Below are positions 26,701 through 34,687 of a DNA stretch of 64,000 nt, piece by piece. How positions within the stretch are numbered: position 1 is the stretch's first letter; every line of letters starts with the position of its first letter. The DNA lies in assembly GCF_021390545.1 (NCBI RefSeq), contig NZ_JAJUWR010000014.1, positions 62,001-126,000 of the forward strand. The letters are read 5' to 3'. The notes below the pieces were generated by a model, which was not told the origin of the DNA, did not search any database, and saw only the letters and a program-made list of their open reading frames with translations. This DNA is from Algoriphagus sp. AGSA1 (lineage in GTDB: Bacteria; Bacteroidota; Bacteroidia; Cytophagales; Cyclobacteriaceae). Both the position numbers and the translations under genes were made by a program.

Positions 26701-27810
26701 ATGCTGAATCGAATGAACGTAATCCTTTTGCTTGCCATAATCTCTCTTTTCTCCTGTGGGGAAAAGCAATCCAATGATGGGAAAGTTGAGATCTCCGGGA
26801 CTATTGAGAATGCACCTGAGGGTGTGATAATCCTGTCCCAATTCACTGATAATCGTCCCAAAGTGCTGGACACGCTGGAATTGGATAACAAGGGTGGGTT
26901 TAACTATGAGCTGGAAGTGGATTCGCCCACATTTTATGAATTGAACCTATATGGACAAAAGCTGATTCGCCTTGCGCTTTACAAGGATGATGTGAATGTA
27001 GATTATGATTTTTCCGAGCCCGAAAATCTAGTGATTGAAGGCTCTCGGGATTCTAAGGAAATGCTCAAAATCGAAAAGCTGATGGAATCTTATCAGTCCA
27101 AGGTCAACGCACTCAATGAGGCCTATTATAATGCCATGAGCGAAAATGATACTGAGGCGATCAAGCAGATCCAGACAGATGCCATGGCACTGGAAACTAA
27201 CCAGGCATCTGAGGTGAAGAATGTCATCAACAGCATGGGAGATAGTTTTGCCTCACTTGCTGCGATAGGATTGCTCAATCCTAAAAATGAGTTTCAGTTT
27301 ATGGATAGCTTGGTGGCCAAACTCGATGAAAGATATCCTGAGACTAAAACTATTGTACAGCTGAAGCAGCAACTGGATGAGATGAGGGCGCTTTCTATGG
27401 GGCAGGTTGCCCCGGAGATTGAATTGCCAAATCCAGCCGGCGAAACGGTAAAGCTTTCTGATTTGAGAGGTAAATATGTGATGATTGATTTTTGGGCGGC
27501 TTGGTGCAAGCCTTGTCGAGAAGAAAACCCTAATGTAGTAGAACTTTATAACGAGTATAAAGATAAGGGCTTTGAAGTGTTTGGGGTTTCCCTTGACCGT
27601 ACCAAGGAAGCTTGGGTGGAAGCTATTGAAGAAGATGGATTGACCTGGACGCAGGTTTCTGATTTGAAATATTTCAATTCCGTTGCGGCTGAGTTGTATC
27701 AGATCAATGCTATTCCGGCCACTTACCTGATCGACCCTGATGGCAAGATCATTGGGAAGGATCTCCGTGGCCCTAGCCTAAGAGCGAAGTTGGCGGAGAT
27801 TTTTGAATAG
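26701..27810 (+). CDS. TlpA-like thiol-disulfide lipoprotein with N-terminal DUF4369-like domain
   Basis: A 369-aa envelope protein. The lipoprotein signal is VILLLAIISLFSCGEKQ with Cys about residue 19. Residues about 28-130 resemble the DUF4369 beta domain (VEISGTIENAPEGVIILSQF). The thioredoxin fold (about 235-369) has DFWAAWCKPCREENPNVVEL, so the CxxC pair (CKPC) is intact, and the cis-proline in NAIPATYLIDPDGKI. Such proteins reduce or shuffle disulfides in the periplasm. It follows gatB by 3 bases and is closed by a strong terminator, so it may ride on alaS-gatB transcription. Confidence 0.9.
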   Translation: MLNRMNVILLLAIISLFSCGEKQSNDGKVEISGTIENAPEGVIILSQFTDNRPKVLDTLELDNKGGFNYELEVDSPTFYELNLYGQKLIRLALYKDDVNVDYDFSEPENLVIEGSRDSKEMLKIEKLMESYQSKVNALNEAYYNAMSENDTEAIKQIQTDAMALETNQASEVKNVINSMGDSFASLAAIGLLNPKNEFQFMDSLVAKLDERYPETKTIVQLKQQLDEMRALSMGQVAPEIELPNPAGETVKLSDLRGKYVMIDFWAAWCKPCREENPNVVELYNEYKDKGFEVFGVSLDRTKEAWVEAIEEDGLTWTQVSDLKYFNSVAAELYQINAIPATYLIDPDGKIIGKDLRGPSLRAKLAEIFE

Positions 27811-27833
27811 AATTCTTCTAAACCACCCCTAAC

Positions 27834-27869
27834 AAAAAAGCCTTCTGGAATTGTCCAGAAGGCTTTTTT
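27834..27869 (+). terminator. Rho-independent terminator after the TlpA-like gene
   Basis: AAAAAAGCCTTCTGGA and TCCAGAAGGCTTTTTT form a near-perfect long stem with a 4-base loop. The sequence could terminate in both directions, serving the alaS-gatB-tlpA unit and possibly proC. Confidence 0.9.
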
Positions 27870-28099
27870 GTGGAGCAGGTAAACATGAAAGGAAGGAAGA
27901 AAAAGTACCAAACAGTCCTTCCTTTAAAAATCGTGTCATTGAAAAAGGAATAGCAAAAGTTGTTTATCACCCAGGACAAATCTACTGAAAAGATTCAAAA
28001 GAAAAACAATCCTAAAGTTATTCTTATTGAATTAAATATTAATTTTTCCTGATTTAGATTTAATATTCCTTGAAAATTAATAATCCGTTAAAAAATCAA

Positions 28100-28888
28100 C
28101 TACTTCGCTATTTTTTCATAACTGGCAATGACCCCTCTTACCATTGCTGAACTGAATCCCTGGTGTTCCATTTCATTCAATCCCACTATGGTACATCCTT
28201 TGGGAGTGGTCACCTTATCTATTGCCGCTTCAGGATGCATGTTTTTTTGGATCATCAGTTCAGCTGCTCCTTTCACGGTTTGGTTCACGATTTTACTAGC
28301 CGTCACGGAGTCAAAACCTATCTGGATCCCCCCCTGAATCATCGCCCGCATAAACCTCAGGACGTATGCAATCCCACAGGCACCCAGTACAGTCGCTGCT
28401 TCCATTAAGCTTTCGTCAATAGGGATGGTGAATCCGATTCCGTCAAACAATTCAGATACTAACCCGATCTGGGCATTGTCAGCATTTTTGGCGCAGATGC
28501 AGGTAACAGATTCCTGGATATCCGCCGCAATATTGGGCATAGCACGGAAGGTGATAGTCCTAGGATCTACCACTTCATACATTTCTGCCAAGGTAATCCC
28601 TGTGGCAAGGGAAATGATCACTTGTTTTTTAGGGTCTAAAGCAGGTTTGATCTCATTGAGAATTGGGGCGATGTTATAGGGTTTCACCCCTAGGATCACT
28701 ATATCTGCCTGTGCAGCCGCGGAGATATTATCGCTCTGTACATTTACTCCTAATACGGTATAAGCACTCAGACTTTCCAGGTGTCTCTTGGTGAGAGTAA
28801 GGTTTTTTGGATCAAAATCTTCCCGTCTTAACAGCCCGTTTGCTATAGACGCTCCCAAATTCCCACAGCCTACGATGGCTATTTTCAT
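28100..28888 (-). CDS. proC: Pyrroline-5-carboxylate reductase
   Basis: A 262-aa enzyme for the last step of proline synthesis. The Rossmann motif KIAIVGCGNLGASIANGLL starts the protein. Further motifs are VILGVKPYNIAPILNEI, ITFRAMPNIAADIQESVT and the C-terminal TPKGCTIVGLNEMEHQGFSSAMVRGV. The ATG at 28886-28888 puts the nucleotide motif at the usual place; a second ATG four codons upstream is possible. It is a single-gene unit facing the TlpA terminator. Confidence 0.93.
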   Translation of the reverse strand: MKIAIVGCGNLGASIANGLLRREDFDPKNLTLTKRHLESLSAYTVLGVNVQSDNISAAAQADIVILGVKPYNIAPILNEIKPALDPKKQVIISLATGITLAEMYEVVDPRTITFRAMPNIAADIQESVTCICAKNADNAQIGLVSELFDGIGFTIPIDESLMEAATVLGACGIAYVLRFMRAMIQGGIQIGFDSVTASKIVNQTVKGAAELMIQKNMHPEAAIDKVTTPKGCTIVGLNEMEHQGFSSAMVRGVIASYEKIAK

Positions 28889-29034
28889 GTTCGAAATCAT
28901 AGAAACTATAATTATTGATTGTATTTATTGTTTAAAGGTAAACAAATAGGCTCTTTTTCTGTGGAATCATAAAATATTATAAGTGTGGAATGAGTCGAAG
29001 CCAAAGGCATGTGAATTAATTGTTGGAAGAAAAC

Positions 29035-29066
29035 TTTGATTTTTAGTCAAGTTTACTTTACATTTA
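29035..29066 (+). promoter_or_regulatory. Candidate promoter of the membrane-protein/XRE operon
   Basis: TTTG (29035-29038), 20 bases, then TACATTTA (29059-29066) fits the Bacteroidota -33/-7 pattern except for the last base. Transcription would begin near 29072, before the membrane protein gene. Confidence 0.4.
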
Positions 29067-29192
29067 GTAAAAATTACTTGTCTTTTGAAATCAATCGGGA
29101 CAAATAACAGCGTACAATGGGATGCTTGTTAATCTCAAGAAACTCCCTTGGCTAGGATGCTAAATGAACTAAGGAATTTAATTTTTAAAAAG

Positions 29193-29609
29193 ATGAAAGA
29201 GAAATCAATATTACACATGCCCTTACTTTCTCCAGGGTGGAAGAAAGTAGCTTTTGTGTTTTTCCCACTTCCGGTGCTATTGGTTATTGGACTGGCTTTT
29301 GGCAATTCGGATTTGGATGCAAACGAGTCCACGCAGATTATTTATGGTTTTTGGGCGATAGGATTTGGAATATTAAACATGGCTAGGGAACCGAAGGAAG
29401 ATGAGATGATCAAGTCCTTTAGGCTTCAGGCTTTTCAGACTGGCTTTTATTGGCTTATTTGGGGATTGGGAGCTTTAATGCTTGTTAACTATCTGCGATT
29501 TGATAGAATTACTTCAGAGATTTTCACGGTTTATTTAGTACTGTTTCTTTTGAATGCATACGTCTATGCTGCATTTCAGTATCAGATCTATATGTCAACA
29601 AAAGACTGA
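29193..29609 (+). CDS. Small integral membrane protein (paralogue 1)
   Basis: A 138-aa protein with four predicted membrane segments (WKKVAFVFFPLPVLLVIGLAF, IYGFWAIGFGILNM, TGFYWLIWGLGALMLV, VYLVLFLLNAYVYAAF). Its N-terminus LLSPGWKKVAFVFFPLPVLL parallels that of the next gene, so the two look like diverged paralogues. No function is recognised. An earlier ATG at 29157 would add 12 residues; the ATG at 29193 was preferred because an AT-rich tract precedes it. It probably forms an operon with the next two genes. Confidence 0.65.
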   Translation: MKEKSILHMPLLSPGWKKVAFVFFPLPVLLVIGLAFGNSDLDANESTQIIYGFWAIGFGILNMAREPKEDEMIKSFRLQAFQTGFYWLIWGLGALMLVNYLRFDRITSEIFTVYLVLFLLNAYVYAAFQYQIYMSTKD

Positions 29610-29625
29610 TTTAAAATCGACCCAT

Positions 29626-30075
29626 ATGCTTACTAAACTATTGCTTCCCCATTCTTTCCAAAAAATTGGCTGGCTAATGTTATTACCATTCACATTACTT
29701 CTGATCTTATCTGGTTATTTTAGTTTTGAGTTCTCATGGCTGGATTTTCCATTTATTGCTGAGAAAGGTTTTATCCAAGCAGCTTCAGAGAACTTTACTA
29801 ATGAGCTAGCATTGATAGGTGTTTTTGGCTCACTTTTCTTTATCATTTTTTCGAAAGAAAAAGTAGAGGATGAATATATTCAAAAACTGAGGTTAGAATC
29901 GCTGCTGATAGCATGTTTTTGCTATACCATAATTTCAGTGTTAGGAACCGTCGTTTTTTACGGATTAGCCTTTTTTGAATTTATGGCCTATAATATGTTC
30001 ACAATCCAGCTAATCTTTATTCTGAGATTTCGATGGGTAATGTTTCGCCAAGGCAAAGCAATTTTGGCTTTTTAA
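29626..30075 (+). CDS. Small integral membrane protein (paralogue 2)
   Basis: A 149-aa protein with four predicted membrane segments (IGWLMLLPFTLLLILSGYF, ELALIGVFGSLFFIIF, LLIACFCYTIISVLGTVVFYG, FTIQLIFILRFRWVMF). The acidic-charged loop SKEKVEDEYIQKLRLESLL between segments 2 and 3 matches REPKEDEMIKSFRLQAF in its neighbour, supporting a duplication. The start at 29626 was chosen because an upstream ATG would overlap the previous gene by 56 bases. The function is unknown. Confidence 0.68.
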   Translation: MLTKLLLPHSFQKIGWLMLLPFTLLLILSGYFSFEFSWLDFPFIAEKGFIQAASENFTNELALIGVFGSLFFIIFSKEKVEDEYIQKLRLESLLIACFCYTIISVLGTVVFYGLAFFEFMAYNMFTIQLIFILRFRWVMFRQGKAILAF

Positions 30076-30173
30076 ACCCTATATGAAATCGAGCATCTCG
30101 AAGGCGAAACACAAAGGGATGATTATCTACTATGCGAGATTCCATGTGACCTATAAAAATCAAAAATAAACAC

Positions 30174-30374
30174 ATGAAAAATTCAATAAAAGTAGAGCGT
30201 GCCCGACATAATATGACCCAGCAGGACTTGGCGGAAAAGGTCAGCGTTTCCAGACAAACGATCAACAGTATTGAGGCGGGCAAGTATGTGCCTTCTACGG
30301 TTCTTGCCTTGAAGATTTCAGCTGTTTTTGAAGTTCGGCTGGAAGAGGTTTTTGAATTGGAAGAAGGGGATTAG
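30174..30374 (+). CDS. XRE-family helix-turn-helix regulator
   Basis: A 66-aa Cro/CI-type DNA-binding protein that is almost entirely a helix-turn-helix: VERARHNMTQQDLAEKVSVSRQTINSIEAGKYVPSTVLALKISAVF. The tail EVRLEEVFELEEGD is typical of this short YozG-like subfamily. Genes of this kind often accompany small membrane proteins and regulate their own operon. It lies 98 bases after the second membrane protein and is probably co-transcribed. Confidence 0.88.
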   Translation: MKNSIKVERARHNMTQQDLAEKVSVSRQTINSIEAGKYVPSTVLALKISAVFEVRLEEVFELEEGD

Positions 30375-30433
30375 CTGTAAAAAGGCTGCATTTCAGATTT
30401 TTCACTACTAATCCCTTGATTGAAACCGACTTT

Positions 30434-31828
30434 CTATTCATCTATTTTTAGAAGTGGAAAGGTCTTCTCAAAACTTGCATGTGTCATCAGGTTTACCTGA
30501 TAATAATGTTTGCCATAATTTTTAGCATTCTTTTCAAGTTTACTTGAATAAAACATGGCAAAGTCATCTGGCTTCATATCAAGTAAAAGACTATTCTCAA
30601 TGCGTTTCCCGTCTAACCAAACCCCATATTGGGTATCGTCCAGCCAAAGTTGAAGTTGATCCGAGGTTATGGTTTTCTTTTCGGGAATAGTAGTTAAACG
30701 TATTGCATTTTCACCATGGAGTTTCCGATTACCAGTTTTTTCGCTTTCAGGCAGTTGGGTGTACAGATTATAAATCTGAAGCTGGAGTCCCTCTCTATTC
30801 CAAAATTGGCGCACTTCTTCACCTTTTGAGTTAGTTTTTATAACGGTTGCATCTTCAATCAGCTTATCTAATTCCTGTGCGGCTTTAGACAGCTGCTCAG
30901 TAGATTTAATTTCTTGGCTTACAGTTTTGGCAGGAGTGGCTTTCACCTCTTGTGCTTGAAGATCCAAAGTGAACACTCCCCAAGTAAGAATTCCTAATAA
31001 ACAGGAAGCCAGTATGCTCCAGTTTTTGCTGTTGTTGTTTTGAATTTTGTTTAGCATGGTTATTCGAAGTTTAAGTGTTGAAGAAATTATTGGACTGGTT
31101 AGTGGAATTAGGCTTGAAGTTGAAAATTCAAACAGCGTCCTTTTGTACTGATTGATGTCATAGTTCTTTTCTAGGATGGTTTGATCCGCTAAGTACTCAT
31201 GATTGACTTGTGCCTGATATTTGATCAAATAACAGATAGGGTTGAACCAGAATATGATAGTTAAAAATTCCAGAATAAATAGGTCTAGATAATGCCTCTG
31301 AGAAATATGAGCCATTTCATGACTGACTATTACTCCCAAATCATTTCCTTTTTCGTAATCTTTTATGCTAATAAATATGGTGTTCAAGAAACTAAACGGA
31401 GTTATTGCCATATCTGAAATGATGATATGAGGGCCATCTACAGTTAGTTTCTCGCCTTGATTTCGCCATCGCAAAAGAGTTATAATTGAATGTGACTTAG
31501 AGACAAGAAGTATCAATGCTATAAGTAGATAGGATAGAAATACCCAATTGATGTCAGTGGTTCCTGTCTTGGGAGTAAAAGGTTCAGAGATTTGATCTGA
31601 TAAGATTGGGTTTTGTGTCTGCTCCACATAAATGAAGTTCTCTACAGGTTCAATTGAATACCCAATCTCAATTGGAACAGATAAAAGTGGCGCTATTGCA
31701 GAAAGAGGAATAGTCAGTAACAGTACCATTCGGTTAAACTGAAAGCTTTTTTCCCTGGACAAGAATAGTTTAAACAGGGTGAAAAGAGCCGCAGAGCATA
31801 AAATGAATTTCAGTAGATAGATTATCAT
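30434..31828 (-). CDS. BlaR1/MecR1-type M56 family sensor metallopeptidase
   Basis: A 464-aa membrane protein. N-terminal membrane segments lie near residues 2-22, 34-55 and 97-118. The M56 zinc motif HEMAH is in GVIVSHEMAHISQRHYLDLF, followed by FWFNPICYLIKYQAQVNHEYLADQTIL with the third-ligand Glu/Asp region. A further membrane segment is near 272-292. The C-terminal 165 residues are not a penicillin-binding domain but an uncharacterised periplasmic region. It overlaps blaI by 4 bases. In related systems such a protease removes BlaI when its ligand is sensed; the ligand here is unknown. Confidence 0.85.
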   Translation of the reverse strand: MIIYLLKFILCSAALFTLFKLFLSREKSFQFNRMVLLLTIPLSAIAPLLSVPIEIGYSIEPVENFIYVEQTQNPILSDQISEPFTPKTGTTDINWVFLSYLLIALILLVSKSHSIITLLRWRNQGEKLTVDGPHIIISDMAITPFSFLNTIFISIKDYEKGNDLGVIVSHEMAHISQRHYLDLFILEFLTIIFWFNPICYLIKYQAQVNHEYLADQTILEKNYDINQYKRTLFEFSTSSLIPLTSPIISSTLKLRITMLNKIQNNNSKNWSILASCLLGILTWGVFTLDLQAQEVKATPAKTVSQEIKSTEQLSKAAQELDKLIEDATVIKTNSKGEEVRQFWNREGLQLQIYNLYTQLPESEKTGNRKLHGENAIRLTTIPEKKTITSDQLQLWLDDTQYGVWLDGKRIENSLLLDMKPDDFAMFYSSKLEKNAKNYGKHYYQVNLMTHASFEKTFPLLKIDE

Positions 31829-32196
31829 TCTTTTCGTCGTTTAATTTCCATTTCTACCAACTCCTTGATTTCCTCAAGCTCTTTGGTAGATAGATCAGCC
31901 TGTTTGGTGAAAAACGAAGCAAATTTCAAGGGGGAATCAGAAAAGAAATCCTTAATGATGGTTTTAAACTTTCCTCCAAAATAATCTGGCTTTTCCACTA
32001 GGGGATAATATTGTCTGGAGTTACCAAAGACTTTATAGGCTACATATCCTTTATCCTGCATCCGCTTGAGAAGCGTGGCTACAGTACTCGCCGCTGGTTT
32101 TGGGGCTGGATGAATTTCGAGAATGTCTTTCATGAAGATGGTTTGGTGAGACCAGATAAGCTCCATGAGTTTTTCTTCTGACTTAGATAATTTCAT
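31825..32196 (-). CDS. BlaI/MecI/CopY-family transcriptional repressor
   Basis: A 123-aa winged-helix repressor. Family motifs are LSKSEEKLMELIWSHQTIFMKDILEI and the recognition region PKPAASTVATLLKRMQDKGYVAYKVFGNSRQYYPLV. The C-terminal helices form the dimerisation part and a KxxFF segment. It overlaps the M56 protease gene by 4 bases (ATGA). TACAAATGTA operators lie in its own promoter, so autorepression released by proteolysis is the expected mode. Confidence 0.92.
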   Translation of the reverse strand: MKLSKSEEKLMELIWSHQTIFMKDILEIHPAPKPAASTVATLLKRMQDKGYVAYKVFGNSRQYYPLVEKPDYFGGKFKTIIKDFFSDSPLKFASFFTKQADLSTKELEEIKELVEMEIKRRKE

Positions 32197-32208
32197 TCTA
32201 CAGATGTT
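32195..32208. promoter_or_regulatory. Second, degenerate BlaI-like operator at the blaI start
   Basis: ATTCTACAGATGTT repeats the left arm and core of the upstream operator (TACAGATGT versus TACAAATGT) and touches the blaI start codon. It is 20 bases from the perfect site, about two helical turns, which favours cooperative binding of two dimers. Confidence 0.45.
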
Positions 32209-32214
32209 AACTAG

Positions 32215-32232
32215 ATTCTACAAATGTAGAAT
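32215..32232. promoter_or_regulatory. BlaI/MecI-type operator
   Basis: ATTCTACAAATGTAGAAT is a dyad with 7-base perfect arms and the TACA/TGTA core known for BlaI/MecI operators. It covers the -7 element of the blaI promoter. Confidence 0.75.
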
Positions 32233-32251
32233 AATTGACAATTTAGCCAAA
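32221..32251 (-). promoter_or_regulatory. blaI promoter (Bacteroidota type)
   Basis: On the minus strand TTTG (32251-32248), 19 bases, then TACATTTG (32228-32221) matches the consensus perfectly. The -7 element is contained in the operator palindrome, so repressor binding would block RNA polymerase. Confidence 0.72.
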
Positions 32252-32450
32252 TGCTAACTTTGTTTTTTAACATTTTTAACAATCTAAAGCCCTTAAAACA
32301 AGAATTCTATCTCAAAGTCTTTTGACTTCGGCTTGACTTTAGTTGATATGATGAAGGAAGGAAAGTGTCCTGATTGTAATTTCACCAGGTAAAAACAAAG
32401 TATAGTTTGAATTGAAAAAAATAGCGTTCTTGCGTGCTGTTTGAACGAAT

Positions 32451-33395
32451 ATGAAAAGAATAATATGCCTGCTCACAAACCTGTTGATATTTACTCAGAT
32501 GGGCCTTTCTCAGATTTATATGGAAGACTCCACCGTACAGACAATTGCTTACTGGGAGAATAAAGAGATGCAATCTTATCAATTCTCCCTTGAGTCATTT
32601 GATGTAATCGGTGATGACACTATCAACAGGAGCAAAATAGATTACGTGGTTGACATGGAGATCTTGGATAGTTCTTCCACGCACTACGACGTATTATGGT
32701 CTTATAGAGATTTTGGTTTTGATCTTCAGGAGATGGATTCTGCTTACTTCTCATTTATAGAAAAAATGCTCTCTATTTCGGATGGGTCAATGGTAAAATA
32801 CAGAACAAATGAGTATGGTGTTTTTCAAGAAGTAACAAATTGGGAGGATATAAGTGAGTTTTACCAAAAAGGTGCAGATACTCTTAAGTCGATGTTCGGG
32901 AATACGCCTCAAATCAGTGATTTAGTAGATGCAACGTTTAAGATATATCAAACCAGAAATTCAATTGAAACTCAAAGCATTAAGGATGTTATGCAGTTTT
33001 TGAATTTTCATGGTGGTATTTACAATTTAGGTGAAGAAGTTTCTTTTGTTTCCAAAGCGCCAAATGCGTTGGGAAAAAATAGGTTAGACAGAGAAATATA
33101 CGTTCTATTGGATGAGATTTTTCCAGAAGATAATGATTACAGGATCATTTCATTTTCAGAAGCTAATTCTGAACAATTAGCTTCTGAAACTGTGTTGGTT
33201 TTAAAGACTATGTTGCCAAATGCTACTGAAGAGGAAATCGATAAATTAATGGCAGAAGTTGGTCAACTTTCCAATACAATAGAAAACGTTTCGGTGATTC
33301 ATGGATCAGGTTGGCCGCTTTTCTCAAAAGAAGTAAGGAATACTGGCTCAAATCAGAAATTGAAGGTGGAAATCCGCACCATGGAGATCCTTTAA
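32451..33395 (+). CDS. Secreted protein of unknown function
   Basis: A 314-aa protein with a signal peptide (ICLLTNLLIFTQMGLSQIY, cleavage near residue 20). The rest is acidic and polar with alternating beta segments such as YQFSLESFDVIGDDTINRSKIDYVVDMEIL and a helical stretch NATEEEIDKLMAEVGQLSNTIE near the C-terminus. No catalytic motif was seen and no family was recognised. It stands alone between blaI and the sugar cluster. Confidence 0.65.
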   Translation: MKRIICLLTNLLIFTQMGLSQIYMEDSTVQTIAYWENKEMQSYQFSLESFDVIGDDTINRSKIDYVVDMEILDSSSTHYDVLWSYRDFGFDLQEMDSAYFSFIEKMLSISDGSMVKYRTNEYGVFQEVTNWEDISEFYQKGADTLKSMFGNTPQISDLVDATFKIYQTRNSIETQSIKDVMQFLNFHGGIYNLGEEVSFVSKAPNALGKNRLDREIYVLLDEIFPEDNDYRIISFSEANSEQLASETVLVLKTMLPNATEEEIDKLMAEVGQLSNTIENVSVIHGSGWPLFSKEVRNTGSNQKLKVEIRTMEIL

Positions 33396-33482
33396 TACTT
33401 TCTTTGGAATACCATTTGCATTTTCTTAGGGATAAAAGACTCAAAAGCTTTACCTTCGCTTTTTATATAGAATCCCTTTTTG

Positions 33483-34649
33483 ATGCCAAAACTAATCCGA
33501 ATCACCACCGTACCTATTTCTCTGAAACTCCTGCTTGCCGGACAAATGAAATTTATGAAGGAGCAGGGCTGGGATGTGCTGATGGTGAGTGCCGATGGAA
33601 GAGAATTACCTCAAGTGATCAAAGCGGAGGGGGTAAGGCATGAAGTCATCCCTTTTACCCGCAGGATCACCCCATTACAAGACCTAAAATGTCTCTGGCA
33701 GCTATATCAGCTGATCAAAAAAGAACAACCGGACATAGTGCATACCCATACCCCAAAGGCGGGATTATTGGGGATGATTGCGGCAAAATTCGCTGGAGTG
33801 AAAGTGAGAATTCACACGCTTGCAGGAATTCCATACATGGCTGCTGAAGGAGGAAAGAAAGGACTTTTGGAAAAAATGGAAAAGCTTACTCACAGCTACA
33901 CCACACATGTATGGCCTAACTCCAAAGGCCTAAAGGACTTTGTGATAGCGCATAACTTATGTCCGGCTGAGAAACTCACAGTGATCGGGGAGGGATCCTC
34001 CAATGGCGTGGATCTTTCAAAATTCAACCGTGGAGTGCTGAAGGAAAACCATCTGGTAGCTGCCACGATGCGGATCCAACCGGGAGAAGATGATTTTATT
34101 ATCCTGTCTGTGGGCCGACTGGTAAAAGACAAAGGAATACAGGAACTGGTGGATGCTTTTCTGAGCTCTAAAATTGTCGGGAAATCAAAGTTGGTGCTAC
34201 TTGGAAGTTTTGAGCAGGACCTGAACCCCTTGGATGCGGAGACAATAAAAATTATCACTGACCACCCCAGAATCGTCCAGATTGATTGGTCAGATCATGT
34301 AGCCCATTACCTGGCATTGGCGGATGTACTTGTCCATCCATCACATCGCGAGGGTTTTCCCAATGTACTTTTGGAAGCAGGAGCGATGGAATTGCCTGTG
34401 ATCTGCTCCGATATTATCGGTAATACAGATATAGTTACCCAACAGAAAACCGGGCTGATATTTCCGGTGAAAAATGTAGAGATCCTCAAAGAAGCAATGG
34501 AGTTTGCCTACGTGAAGCGGGATAAAATGGCTGAACTGGCAGCAAATCTCTATCAGAAAGTATGCACGGATTATGAAAGAACTAGGGTTCAGAAAGAAAT
34601 TTTTACACAGTACCAGCAGGTATTAAGGAATGTTGATAGCAAGGAATAG
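33483..34649 (+). CDS. GT4-family glycosyltransferase (PglA-like)
   Basis: A 388-aa GT-B enzyme. Signs are the N-terminal acceptor domain with QMKFMKEQGWDVLMVSADGRELPQV, IVHTHTPKAGLLGMIAAKFAGVKVRIHTLAG, and the donor domain with IILSVGRLVKDKGIQELVDAF, LALADVLVHPSHREGFPNVLLEAGAMELPVI (the EX7E region) and GNTDIVTQQKTGLIFP. It resembles PglA/WbpX-type enzymes that extend undecaprenyl-linked sugars. The ATG at 33483 immediately follows an in-frame TTG. The next gene is 38 bases away, so the cluster is probably an operon. Confidence 0.88.
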   Translation: MPKLIRITTVPISLKLLLAGQMKFMKEQGWDVLMVSADGRELPQVIKAEGVRHEVIPFTRRITPLQDLKCLWQLYQLIKKEQPDIVHTHTPKAGLLGMIAAKFAGVKVRIHTLAGIPYMAAEGGKKGLLEKMEKLTHSYTTHVWPNSKGLKDFVIAHNLCPAEKLTVIGEGSSNGVDLSKFNRGVLKENHLVAATMRIQPGEDDFIILSVGRLVKDKGIQELVDAFLSSKIVGKSKLVLLGSFEQDLNPLDAETIKIITDHPRIVQIDWSDHVAHYLALADVLVHPSHREGFPNVLLEAGAMELPVICSDIIGNTDIVTQQKTGLIFPVKNVEILKEAMEFAYVKRDKMAELAANLYQKVCTDYERTRVQKEIFTQYQQVLRNVDSKE

Positions 34650-34659
34650 TTTATATTTG
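34633..34659 (+). promoter_or_regulatory. Possible internal promoter of epimerase gene
   Basis: TATATTTG (34652-34659) is a perfect -7 element; the nearest TTG (34633-34635) is 16 bases upstream, shorter than the preferred 19. It lies at the end of the glycosyltransferase gene. The support is weak. Confidence 0.28.
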
Positions 34660-34687
34660 GCCATCAATAAAACTTGAATTTTTATTT

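Noticed and set aside
33311..33643. Plus-strand frame bridging the secreted protein and the glycosyltransferase
   Set aside because: It overlaps both genes in another frame; the ATG at 33483 gives the proper glycosyltransferase start.
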